Under the pieces are notes generated by a model. It had not been told where the DNA came from and made no database searches. It was given only the letters and a program-made list of their open reading frames with translations. DNA of 6,431 nucleotides, taken from JBNJEM01 sp051745935. Its GTDB lineage: Bacteria; Planctomycetota; Planctomycetia; Pirellulales; Pirellulaceae. The stretch covers positions 1 to 6,431 of the forward strand of contig JBNJEM010000461.1 in NCBI GenBank assembly GCA_051745935.1, given 5' to 3'. Position numbers and translations under genes: made by a program. Shown here piece after piece: positions 1 to 6,327 of this stretch (the stretch's first letter is position 1; each line of letters opens with the position of its first letter).

Positions 1-114
1 CTTAGTGTTTTCTCAAGTGGTAATGTTAGCGTCGAGCGGCGCGGCATTGCGAGGCGGCTGATTGTGAGACGGACTCGCCGGGGATGAATCGAGGCTGAAA
101 ACGCCTGTGGAAAA

Positions 115-119
115 GGGAG
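115..119 (+). promoter_or_regulatory. Ribosome binding site deciding the oxidoreductase start
   Basis: GGGAG sits 5 bases before the ATG at 125. The alternative GTG at 107 lies before this site and has no comparable purine-rich motif at the right distance, so the ATG start is preferred and also gives a cleaner signal peptide. Confidence 0.7.
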
Positions 120-124
120 CTGAT

Positions 125-3043
125 ATGAGTCAACGACAATGGGTTTGGTTGTCGCCGTGGGGATGTGCGATTATCGCAACTGTATTGCTGCTGGGAGCGG
201 GACGTCCTGCCTTGTCCCAGGACGTTTCCGGCTCGCCGGACACCGTGCAGCCGGCGACGGGGGGGATCCCCTGGGAATTTGAAGCCAAGAATCCTTCGGC
301 ATCGGCGCTGATCGGGTTTCGCAAACCGCCCCACGCCGTTAAGGAACTCGTGCGCGGATTTCTTTGGATCGACGCGGAAGATTTCTCCGATTACGGCGGC
401 TGGTGGTTGGACACGCAGTTCGTCCATCTAATGGGCTCCGGCTATCTAATCGCCAACGGAATCGATAAGCCGGTGGCCCCGGCCTCGACCGAGATCGAAA
501 TCCCCCGCGCCGGAACATACCGGCTTTGGGTCCGCACGCGGGATTGGTTGCCGGAATACTCGCCAGGTCGGTTTCGGGTCGTGGTGGGAGATCAGGTAGC
601 GGAACCGGTTTTCGGCCAGGCGGATCACGGCCGTTGGGCGTGGGAATCGGGTGGCTGCTTTGAATTGGAAAAGGGGACGCTCCGATTGGAGTTGCGTGAT
701 CTCACCGGCGAGTACAGCCGTTGCGATGCGTTGGTTTTGACGACCGATATGAATTACGTGCCGCCCGGAAAAACCGAGGGCGTAGTCCGAGAGCGAGCGA
801 GGCTCACCGGTTTGGAGCTCAAACCGACTGATGGAGGCGAATTCGACGTCGTGGTGGTTGGAGGTGGAGCGGCCGGTTGCTGCGCGGCAATCGCGGCGGC
901 TCGCAATGGCGCCGAAACCGCGTTGATTCAGGATCGACCGGTATTGGGCGGAAACGCGAGTCTCGAGCTAGGCGTGGGAATTAGCGGGGCCGCCGTATCC
1001 CACGCCAACGCCCGCGAAGGCGGGATCATCGAGGCGGCGGGCCGGCTCCGTACCCGACACGGGTTCCACCGCATGAGCGAGCCTTTCCGCATCCTTGCGG
1101 AGCGGGAAAAAAACCTGTCGGTGTACCTGAACCAACACGTGCACGCGGTGGACATGGGCGATGAAAGGAACTCGATCGTGGCGGTACGGGCGGTCGACAC
1201 GTTCAGCGGCGCCAATCGTCGCTACCGGGGAGACGTCTTCATCGACTGCACCGGTGACGGCTGGATCGGCTATTACGCGGGAGCCGATTATCGTTTCGGG
1301 CGGGAAAGCCGCGAGGAATTCGGCGAGGATCTTGCCCCGGAAGAACCGGACGAGATCACCATGAGTGGCTGCATTATGGGCAATGTGGCCATTTCGTTCC
1401 GCGCGAAGGATCAGGGGCATTCGGTGACTTACGAGCCGCCGGATTGGGCGCTGGAATTGCCGTCGCCCGAGGCGTTTGGGCGCCGAATCCGTCGCGTAAC
1501 CACCGGGGAATGGTGGTTGGAGCATCCCGGCACGTTCAACGACCTGGAGCGGGCGGAGCGGGCCCGCGACGAGCTCATTCGGATTACGTTCGGCTTCTGG
1601 GACTATTTGAAGAATCACTGGCCGGATCGCGCGGAAGCCGCGCCATATCAACTGGTCTACGTCCCGATCTGCGACGCCAAACGCGAGACGCGCCGGTTGA
1701 TGGGAGACTACATTCTTAAACAACCGGATGTCCTGGAGGGCCGCGTTTTTCCGGACCGGATCGCGTACGGTGGCTGGCCGCTCGACGTGCATCATCCCGA
1801 AGGTATCCTCTCCGGACCAGAGGGGCCTTTTGACTGCAACCCGCGTGTCCCCCTATATACGATTCCTTACCGCTGCCTGTACTCGCGCAATGTTTCCAAC
1901 CTGTTGTTTGCCGGCCGCGACGTCAGTACCACGCACATCGCGCTGGGCAGCGTGCGAGTGCAGGGGACTTTGGCCACGCTGGGGCAAGCCGCCGGCACGG
2001 CCGCCGCGCTGTGCATGCGACACGACGCCACGCCTCGCGGGATCTATCGCCAGCACCTGACCGAGTTGCAGCAAACTCTACTGAAGCAGGATCAACATAT
2101 TCCAGACTTGAAAAACCAAGATCCGTTGGACCTGGCCCTCCAGGCCACGGTGACCGCCTCGAGTACCGCCCGCTTCGAACAGTTTGAGGGCCACCGCGCT
2201 CGTGGCAATCTCGCGGATGTTCATGAGTTCACGACCAGTCGAGCCACGATGTTTCCCGTGGGGGTCGACAAACACATCAGCCAGGTGCATCTCTGCCTGC
2301 GGTCCACGCGCGACGAGCCGGCGGAGGTTACGCTTCGCTTGCGGGGCGCCGAGCGGTTCGGCGACTATAGCTCAACGGAAGACTTGGCCACCGCGACCGC
2401 GACGGTTCCGCCCGGCCGCGAGACCTGGGTGGCTTTCCCCCTGGACGCGCGGATTGACACGCCTTATGCGTGGGTCCGGTTACCACGAAATCCGGATTTG
2501 CATTGGCGACTCATGAACACCGCCCCTAAAGGATCCTGCCGCGCCTACGGGGGCGCGGGGGAACGCGACTGGACCGTGCTGGAAAACCAGTTCTACGCCT
2601 GCTATACGAGCCCGCCACGCAAGTGGAAGATCGACAGCGACGGGGCGAACGTCATCAACGGCGTGGCCCGTCCCGTGGGCGACCGGCTCAACGTGTGGTC
2701 CTCGGATCCGAAAGAGTCGCTGCCGCAGTCGATCCAACTGCAGTTCGATCGACCGCGTCGTTTCGACACGGTACGGCTCACGTTCGACACCAACATGAAC
2801 GCTCGCCATCACGAAATCCGCGTCCCGGTTCCTCCCGAATGCGCGAGTGACTATCAGTTGGACGTATTTCAAGAGGATCAGTGGCAGTCGTTAGTCACTG
2901 TGAAAGACAATTTCCAGCGACACCGACGCCATCATTTCGATCCCGTGACCGCGGACAAGCTGCGCCTGACCGTGAACGCAACCCACGGGGCCAAGACTGC
3001 TCGAGTGTTTGAGATCAGAGTATACGACAAGGAAGCTCAGTAG
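125..3043 (+). CDS. Exported FAD-dependent oxidoreductase with flanking beta-sandwich domains
   Basis: Probable secreted or periplasmic flavoprotein of the FAD_oxidored type (PF12831-like); substrate unknown. From the ATG at 125 it has 972 residues. Residues 1-31 form a Sec-type signal peptide (hydrophobic core about 14-25, likely cleavage after PALS) with no twin-arginine. Residues about 75-212 resemble a golvesin/CBM-like beta-sandwich (GTYRLWVRTRDW, later RCDALVLTTD). The FAD domain starts near 239 with the Rossmann motif VVVGGGAAG (243-251), followed by LGGNASLELGVG. The family-typical AKRETRRLMGDY lies at 518-529 and the C-terminal FAD segment LLFAGRDVSTTHIALGSVRV at 593-612. Residues about 835-968 resemble an F5/8-type discoidin domain (NVINGVARP, QSIQLQFDRPRRFDTVRLTF). 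An in-frame GTG at 107 is possible, but the ATG has a well-placed GGGAG. Family is confident; role in glycan or other polymer use is inference. Its last 7 bases overlap the convergent methyltransferase frame. Confidence 0.93.
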   Translation: MSQRQWVWLSPWGCAIIATVLLLGAGRPALSQDVSGSPDTVQPATGGIPWEFEAKNPSASALIGFRKPPHAVKELVRGFLWIDAEDFSDYGGWWLDTQFVHLMGSGYLIANGIDKPVAPASTEIEIPRAGTYRLWVRTRDWLPEYSPGRFRVVVGDQVAEPVFGQADHGRWAWESGGCFELEKGTLRLELRDLTGEYSRCDALVLTTDMNYVPPGKTEGVVRERARLTGLELKPTDGGEFDVVVVGGGAAGCCAAIAAARNGAETALIQDRPVLGGNASLELGVGISGAAVSHANAREGGIIEAAGRLRTRHGFHRMSEPFRILAEREKNLSVYLNQHVHAVDMGDERNSIVAVRAVDTFSGANRRYRGDVFIDCTGDGWIGYYAGADYRFGRESREEFGEDLAPEEPDEITMSGCIMGNVAISFRAKDQGHSVTYEPPDWALELPSPEAFGRRIRRVTTGEWWLEHPGTFNDLERAERARDELIRITFGFWDYLKNHWPDRAEAAPYQLVYVPICDAKRETRRLMGDYILKQPDVLEGRVFPDRIAYGGWPLDVHHPEGILSGPEGPFDCNPRVPLYTIPYRCLYSRNVSNLLFAGRDVSTTHIALGSVRVQGTLATLGQAAGTAAALCMRHDATPRGIYRQHLTELQQTLLKQDQHIPDLKNQDPLDLALQATVTASSTARFEQFEGHRARGNLADVHEFTTSRATMFPVGVDKHISQVHLCLRSTRDEPAEVTLRLRGAERFGDYSSTEDLATATATVPPGRETWVAFPLDARIDTPYAWVRLPRNPDLHWRLMNTAPKGSCRAYGGAGERDWTVLENQFYACYTSPPRKWKIDSDGANVINGVARPVGDRLNVWSSDPKESLPQSIQLQFDRPRRFDTVRLTFDTNMNARHHEIRVPVPPECASDYQLDVFQEDQWQSLVTVKDNFQRHRRHHFDPVTADKLRLTVNATHGAKTARVFEIRVYDKEAQ

Positions 3044-3492
3044 GAATCGGTGGAAGAGAAAGGTCCCGCGTCAGCAAAACCCCGTAAGTGACTTTTGATG
3101 CTTTCCGCCACCGCTTTGGCGAGCGTGACGGGCACGGCGCTTCCAAGCTGGCGCATTGCTTCGGCCCATGCGCCTTGAAACACGTACCTGTCGGGAAATG
3201 CCTGGAGACGGGCAGCTTCTCTCACCGTGAAGTATCGCACGTCTCCCTTTGCATAAGCAACCATGTTTTCACCACCAGGCACGCCATGGTGCGGGCGAAA
3301 ATCATATGGCGTCACGTCGACCTTCTCGACCCGCGGCCACTCGGCTACCGGCTTGACATTGAGCCTTTGATTCTCTTGAATCGTTGCAACGCAGTCTCTA
3401 TTCCATTCCAGTACTGCTTCATGCCGAAAACGGGCAAATGCCGTGTTGAGGGCCGAGCCGCCCGCTCCCGCGAAAAGTTCGACTGACCTCAT
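3037..3492 (-). CDS. Internally deleted DNA cytosine-5 methyltransferase (probable pseudogene)
   Basis: Reading frame of 151 residues with ATG start and TGA stop. The N-terminus (1-65) is a clear C5-methyltransferase SAM-binding region with motif I (VELFAGAGGSALN, 4-16), the acidic residue region LEWNRD and a motif III-like KVDV (57-60). Immediately after YDF (63-65) the sequence jumps to the end of the family: HHGVPGGENMVAY (68-80), motif IX-like VREAARLQAFPD (90-101) and motif X-like MRQLGSAVPV (113-122). Motif IV with the catalytic Cys (PCQ), ENV (VI), QxRxR (VIII) and the target recognition domain are absent. Full-length relatives are roughly 350-450 residues, so some 200-300 are missing, yet the frame is intact. 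The usual GNAVPV is GSAVPV here. It should bind SAM poorly, if at all, and cannot methylate. It starts 8 bp after the vsr stop; a GGAG (3504-3507 complement) inside the vsr end suggests coupled translation. An assembly collapse is a possible alternative. Confidence 0.85.
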   Translation of the reverse strand: MRSVELFAGAGGSALNTAFARFRHEAVLEWNRDCVATIQENQRLNVKPVAEWPRVEKVDVTPYDFRPHHGVPGGENMVAYAKGDVRYFTVREAARLQAFPDRYVFQGAWAEAMRQLGSAVPVTLAKAVAESIKSHLRGFADAGPFSSTDSY

Positions 3493-3500
3493 GCCTACAC

Positions 3501-3905
3501 TTACTCCAGAAACTTCACGATCTTTTTCGCTAGCCGGTCCACATCGCCGGTTTCACACTCCCAAACCACGAGATATGTCCAGCCAAGTTGGCGCAAAAGC
3601 CGTTGGTTCCGCAAGTCGCGTTCTCGGTTCGCTTCAAGTTTCGGCTTCCAAAAATCGAGCTTTGACTTCGGCAGCCGAGTATTCCTACATCCCGGATGGC
3701 GATGCCAGAAACAGCCGTGAACGAATATGACCTTTCGTCGACTCGCGAACACCAGATCAGGGCATCCGGGCAGCTTTCGCTTGTGTAATCGATAGCGATA
3801 TCCCAGCCCATGAACCAGTCGCCGCACGCGAAGTTCCGGCTTCGTGTCCTTTGCCTTGACTCGGCTCATGCGTTCACTACGTTGAGTGGACGTTAGAGAA
3901 TCCAT
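3501..3905 (-). CDS. vsr: Very short patch repair endonuclease (Vsr)
   Basis: Sequence-specific mismatch endonuclease that nicks DNA 5' of the T in T:G mismatches arising when a methylated cytosine deaminates. It normally accompanies a C5-methyltransferase, as here. From the ATG at 3905 it has 134 residues, slightly shorter than E. coli Vsr (156). Visible are the family N-terminus (TQRSERMSRVKAKDTKPE), the catalytic Asp in LPGCPDLVF (D50), and the core VIFVHGCFWHRHPGC (59-73). That core holds the active-site His63 and His68 and the zinc ligands Cys65, His70 and Cys73. The last zinc ligand is in VVWEC (Cys117). The E. coli Thr63 position is Val here. A TTG at 3956 would extend it by 17 unrelated residues; the ATG has a good GGAG and matches where the family begins, so it is preferred. 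All key residues are present, so the protein is probably active although its partner is not. Confidence 0.95.
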   Translation of the reverse strand: MDSLTSTQRSERMSRVKAKDTKPELRVRRLVHGLGYRYRLHKRKLPGCPDLVFASRRKVIFVHGCFWHRHPGCRNTRLPKSKLDFWKPKLEANRERDLRNQRLLRQLGWTYLVVWECETGDVDRLAKKIVKFLE

Positions 3906-3911
3906 GCCTCG

Positions 3912-3915
3912 CTCC
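3912..3915 (-). promoter_or_regulatory. Ribosome binding site deciding the vsr start
   Basis: GGAG on the minus strand, 6 bases before the ATG at 3905. The upstream in-frame TTG at 3956 has no such site, so the shorter 134-residue Vsr is preferred. Confidence 0.6.
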
Positions 3916-3937
3916 GTGCACGGGCGTACACCACTAA

Positions 3938-3943
3938 ATACTA
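3938..3943 (-). promoter_or_regulatory. Weak candidate -10 element for vsr
   Basis: TAGTAT on the minus strand within an AT-rich stretch (about 3931-3955) that stands out in the GC-rich gap before vsr. It would place a start of transcription about 25 bases before the ATG. No convincing -35 hexamer was found at 16-18 bases, so this is a suggestion based on composition and position only. Confidence 0.2.
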
Positions 3944-3994
3944 ACACTTTGAGCAACAGCCTCTAAGCTCGCTTTTCGCGATCATGACGATGAC

Positions 3995-5512
3995 TCACCG
4001 GTTCCTCTTTGAGCGACGCCTTTCAGAAGGCACCTCGGAGGGATCGATCCCGGCGTGCGGCAGTGTATTGGGCGTGACCCGCACGGCCGTTGTCAACTTC
4101 AGCGGCACGGGGCCGCCCAGATCGTATGTCAGCTCGACGAGATACGCGGTCCAGCCTTGCTTTGGGGAGGCCACCTCGCCGACGTACACGCCGCCCCCTT
4201 GGTCCGCCAATTCGCGGCTGGAAAAAGCACGGCCGATGGTCGTGACACGAAAATCGCGGGCATTGGGATTGGTGGCCTGCCAGAGTAGAACGCGGCGGGG
4301 GCGATCCTCCGTTTCAACGCGGATCGCGCCGTCCGGCTCGAACGACCATGCAAAACGTGGCCGGGGCTGCCCCTTGAGCAGACTCAGATAAAACGCCGTG
4401 ATGCTCTCCAACGCATCCGTGCCATCTAGTGAGTGCCCAGCGTTGGGAACATAACGCAAATACTTCTCTCCCGGCAAATCCGCGAAATAGAATCGCGACG
4501 AGTCTGGACAAAAGAATTCATCCCCACACGCGTTCACGATGAACTTGGGCATCGACAGGTGTCGCCGGTGCCGAAAGGGATCGACAACGGCGTACAATTG
4601 GTCCATTGCCGGGTCGCTCCAGCGTTCGGTAATCCCGTGTCGAACGTAGTCACCGATCGCCTCGGCCCAAAACCCGTAGGCCGCCGCGTGGTGACGCATG
4701 GACGGATCGATGTTCAACACGTCGATCACGATGGGAACGATCGCTTCGACGCGGGAATCCGCCACGGCGGTCATCCAGGTGGTCCATCCCCGTTTTGAGC
4801 CTCCGGCAACGACAAAACCATCAATTCCAACTTCTCCACCCGCTTTGCTTGCCATCAGTTCTTCAACACAATCCATGGCTCGCACGGCGCTTTTGACCAT
4901 GGGCAACCGCGGCAACCAGGTGACGTCGCCGGCTTTTACAGCCCCTGGCGAAAGCTGGCTTCCGCGTTCAAGATTTCCTGACTGATCCCCCTGAACGGTT
5001 TTGTCATGGCTGCGTAGAAACCGATCCCAGGCATAGCCGATCAAATCATCTTCTTTCCGCCGTATGCCGTCGCCGTGGAAGATCAGCGGTTGATTGGGAA
5101 CCATTTTCAGTTCCGCCACGACGCTTTTAGTGGCCGCCGCCAGCCGCAAGGCGGTGTCACTCGGTCCGGACGGGGCGCTCTCGTTGTTGCTGCCACCGCC
5201 AATCATCAAGAAGGCTTTGTCAAACGCAACCGTCTCCGGCTTGGTCACCAGCAGCCAATGCTTCCACAGCGTTCGGTTCACCTCCTCTTGCGTCCGCCAA
5301 CGCTGGGACGCGAGTTCGACCACATAGGCCGTTCCCGCTTGCGTCTGCCGTTTCCGCACCACGTTCCAGTCGTAGGCTGGATCGGGGTGGTTGACGTATT
5401 CTTGAACGGCCTTCATGCCAACCATGGTCGGCTCCTGTCCGGTCACTGGCACTAAAGCGACCAGTACGGCCACAAGGGGCATCAACAGGGGTAACGGATC
5501 GCGGGGAAACAT
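3995..5512 (-). CDS. PhoPQ-activated pathogenicity-related family protein, exported alpha/beta-hydrolase-like
   Basis: Protein of 505 residues resembling the PhoPQ-activated pathogenicity-related family (PF10142 type), alpha/beta-hydrolase-fold proteins of unclear substrate. Residues 1-25 form a signal peptide (LLMPLVAVLVALVPVTG), so it acts outside the cytoplasm. Family landmarks are YVNHPDPAYDW (39-49), LLVTKPE, MIGGGSNN (103-110), VPNQPLIF (138-145), LPRLPMVKSAVRAMD (200-214), VVAGGSKRGWTTW (234-246) with candidate nucleophile Ser239, NACGDEFFCPDSSRFYF (327-343) with candidate Asp331 or Asp337, and YVPNAGHSLDGTD (354-366) with His360. The catalytic assignment is by analogy to the fold. Residues about 173-197 look like an insert with a palindromic DNA sequence. 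The C-terminal tail is very basic (RRRSKRNR). It lies 51 bp behind efp with no evident terminator, so co-transcription is possible. The ATG at 5512 has only a weak, distant AAGGA, but fits the signal peptide. Confidence 0.93.
   Translation of the reverse strand: MFPRDPLPLLMPLVAVLVALVPVTGQEPTMVGMKAVQEYVNHPDPAYDWNVVRKRQTQAGTAYVVELASQRWRTQEEVNRTLWKHWLLVTKPETVAFDKAFLMIGGGSNNESAPSGPSDTALRLAAATKSVVAELKMVPNQPLIFHGDGIRRKEDDLIGYAWDRFLRSHDKTVQGDQSGNLERGSQLSPGAVKAGDVTWLPRLPMVKSAVRAMDCVEELMASKAGGEVGIDGFVVAGGSKRGWTTWMTAVADSRVEAIVPIVIDVLNIDPSMRHHAAAYGFWAEAIGDYVRHGITERWSDPAMDQLYAVVDPFRHRRHLSMPKFIVNACGDEFFCPDSSRFYFADLPGEKYLRYVPNAGHSLDGTDALESITAFYLSLLKGQPRPRFAWSFEPDGAIRVETEDRPRRVLLWQATNPNARDFRVTTIGRAFSSRELADQGGGVYVGEVASPKQGWTAYLVELTYDLGGPVPLKLTTAVRVTPNTLPHAGIDPSEVPSERRRSKRNR
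4922..4996 (-). repeat. Candidate small palindromic element inserted in frame in the PhoPQ-family gene
   Basis: Codes residues about 173-197 (VQGDQSGNLERGSQLSPGAVKAGDV), between FLRSHDKT and TWLPRLPM. As I know the family, these two parts are nearly adjacent (a pattern like LRTGDETWPxRLPM). The DNA contains a strong hairpin on the plus strand: TCGCC+GGCT (4926-4934), loop TTTAC, AGCC, a CCT bulge, then GGCGA (to 4951), giving 9 pairs. An overlapping second hairpin pairs GCGAAAG (4948-4954) with CTTCCGC (4959-4965) around CTGG, with one G-T pair. Hairpins are seen directly; that this is a mobile or dispersed element is inference, and the boundaries are approximate. Confidence 0.4.
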
Positions 5513-5563
5513 GAGATGTTTTTCCTTGTTGATGGGATGATGAACGGTCGTGTCGGCTATCCG

Positions 5564-6133
5564 TTACGTCCGCACCCGTTCCACGTATTCCCCGCTGCGC
5601 GTATCGATTTTGATCACGTCACCTTCGTTGATGAAAATGGGGGCCAGGAACTCCGCGCCCGTTTCCACTTTCACCGACTTGGTCACATTCGTCGCCGTAT
5701 CGCCTTTCGCCCCCGGCTCGCAGGCGTCAATCTTCATCAGGACATGGTTCGGAGGCGTCATGGTGACGGGAACACCGTTGAACAGCAGCACCGAACAGGT
5801 GAGATTCTCGATCAGATATTTCCAATTGTCGCCGATTTGATCCGACGACAGTTCATATTGTTCATAGGTCTCGGTGTCCATGAAGACGAACATATCGCCC
5901 TGCCGGTAGAGAAACTGCGCTTCGGTCTCTTCCACATCCGCCGCTTCCAAGGAGTCCCCTCCTTTGTAGGTGCGGTCGAGGACCGTGTTTCGGAGCAAGT
6001 TCCGCAACTTACACTTGTAAAGCGCGTTCCCCTTGCCCGGTTTGACGAAGTTCATTTCGATCATCACGTACGGTTCGCCGTCGATTTGGACTTTTAGCCC
6101 TTTGCGAAAGTCACTGGTTTTGTACGTTGCCAC
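5564..6133 (-). CDS. efp: Elongation factor P (EF-P)
   Basis: Translation factor that binds between the P and E sites of the ribosome and relieves stalling at polyproline stretches. Its 189 residues match the usual length (E. coli 188). The N-terminal KOW-like domain begins MATYKTSDFRKGLKVQIDGEP and carries the loop FVKPGKGNALYK. Lys34 in PGKGNA aligns with the E. coli lysine that receives beta-lysine. The central OB domain spans roughly 66-128 and the C-terminal OB domain ends with the family signature GDVIKIDTRSGEYVERV (171-187). The start is GTG, chosen because the product then begins exactly like other EF-Ps and AGGGA lies 7 bases before it. No EpmA or EpmB gene is visible in the window, so the modification partner cannot be judged here. 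The exported PhoPQ-family gene follows 51 bp downstream. Confidence 0.98.
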   Translation of the reverse strand: MATYKTSDFRKGLKVQIDGEPYVMIEMNFVKPGKGNALYKCKLRNLLRNTVLDRTYKGGDSLEAADVEETEAQFLYRQGDMFVFMDTETYEQYELSSDQIGDNWKYLIENLTCSVLLFNGVPVTMTPPNHVLMKIDACEPGAKGDTATNVTKSVKVETGAEFLAPIFINEGDVIKIDTRSGEYVERVRT

Positions 6134-6168
6134 GGTTTAGTCCCTACTTCGCGATGGTCACTTGCAAG

Positions 6169-6180
6169 ATTATTCTTATA
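6169..6180 (-). promoter_or_regulatory. efp: Candidate -10 region of the efp promoter
   Basis: An AT-rich run on the minus strand, TATAAGAATAAT, lies about 36 bases before the efp GTG in otherwise GC-rich DNA. It offers the overlapping hexamers TATAAG and AATAAT. No good -35 hexamer is present at 16-18 bases, so support is positional and compositional only. Confidence 0.3.
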
Positions 6181-6303
6181 CTTGTAATGGAAACGTCGGT
6201 ATTCTGGTAGCCAGCGTTGGCACTGGACATGCCCGGACGCTCGCCATTGGTCGTGGCAAAGAACGGTATCGCTCGGCCCCGAGTCGTAGCCGCAACCGCC
6301 CGC

Positions 6304-6327
6304 GGGGGGGCATACATTCTACCCCCC
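6304..6327. repeat. Inverted repeat G7/C6 enclosing TAGAAT
   Basis: Seven G (6304-6310), an 11-base spacer and six C (6322-6327) make a perfect 6-bp inverted repeat about 170-195 bases before efp. The spacer reads TAGAATGTATG on the minus strand, and TAGAAT (6316-6321) is a good -10 hexamer match, but no clear -35 precedes it. It could be an operator-like site or a hairpin, or chance homopolymers. Confidence 0.35.

Noticed and set aside
968..1795. Long minus-strand open frame (275 codons) inside the oxidoreductase
   Set aside because: It lies fully antisense to a confidently assigned gene, has an Arg/Pro-rich composition with no recognisable motif, and is expected in GC-rich DNA.
3037..3492. 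Split two-subunit C5-methyltransferase (M.AquI type)
   Set aside because: In split enzymes the N- and C-terminal parts are on separate polypeptides and together hold all motifs. Here both ends are on one chain and the middle is absent from the window.
3088..3730. Plus-strand frames opposite the methyltransferase and vsr
   Set aside because: Both mirror the minus-strand genes, whose family motifs are clear; no ribosome binding site or motif supports the plus-strand frames.
3966..3985. Possible terminator after the PhoPQ-family gene (short CGC-loop-GCG)
   Set aside because: The stem is only 3 bp with no following T-run on the minus strand, too weak to call.
5516..6097. Plus-strand open frame (193 codons) opposite efp
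   Set aside because: It is the antisense shadow of efp, whose product is unmistakable; the translation is His/Arg/Phe-rich and unrelated to known families.
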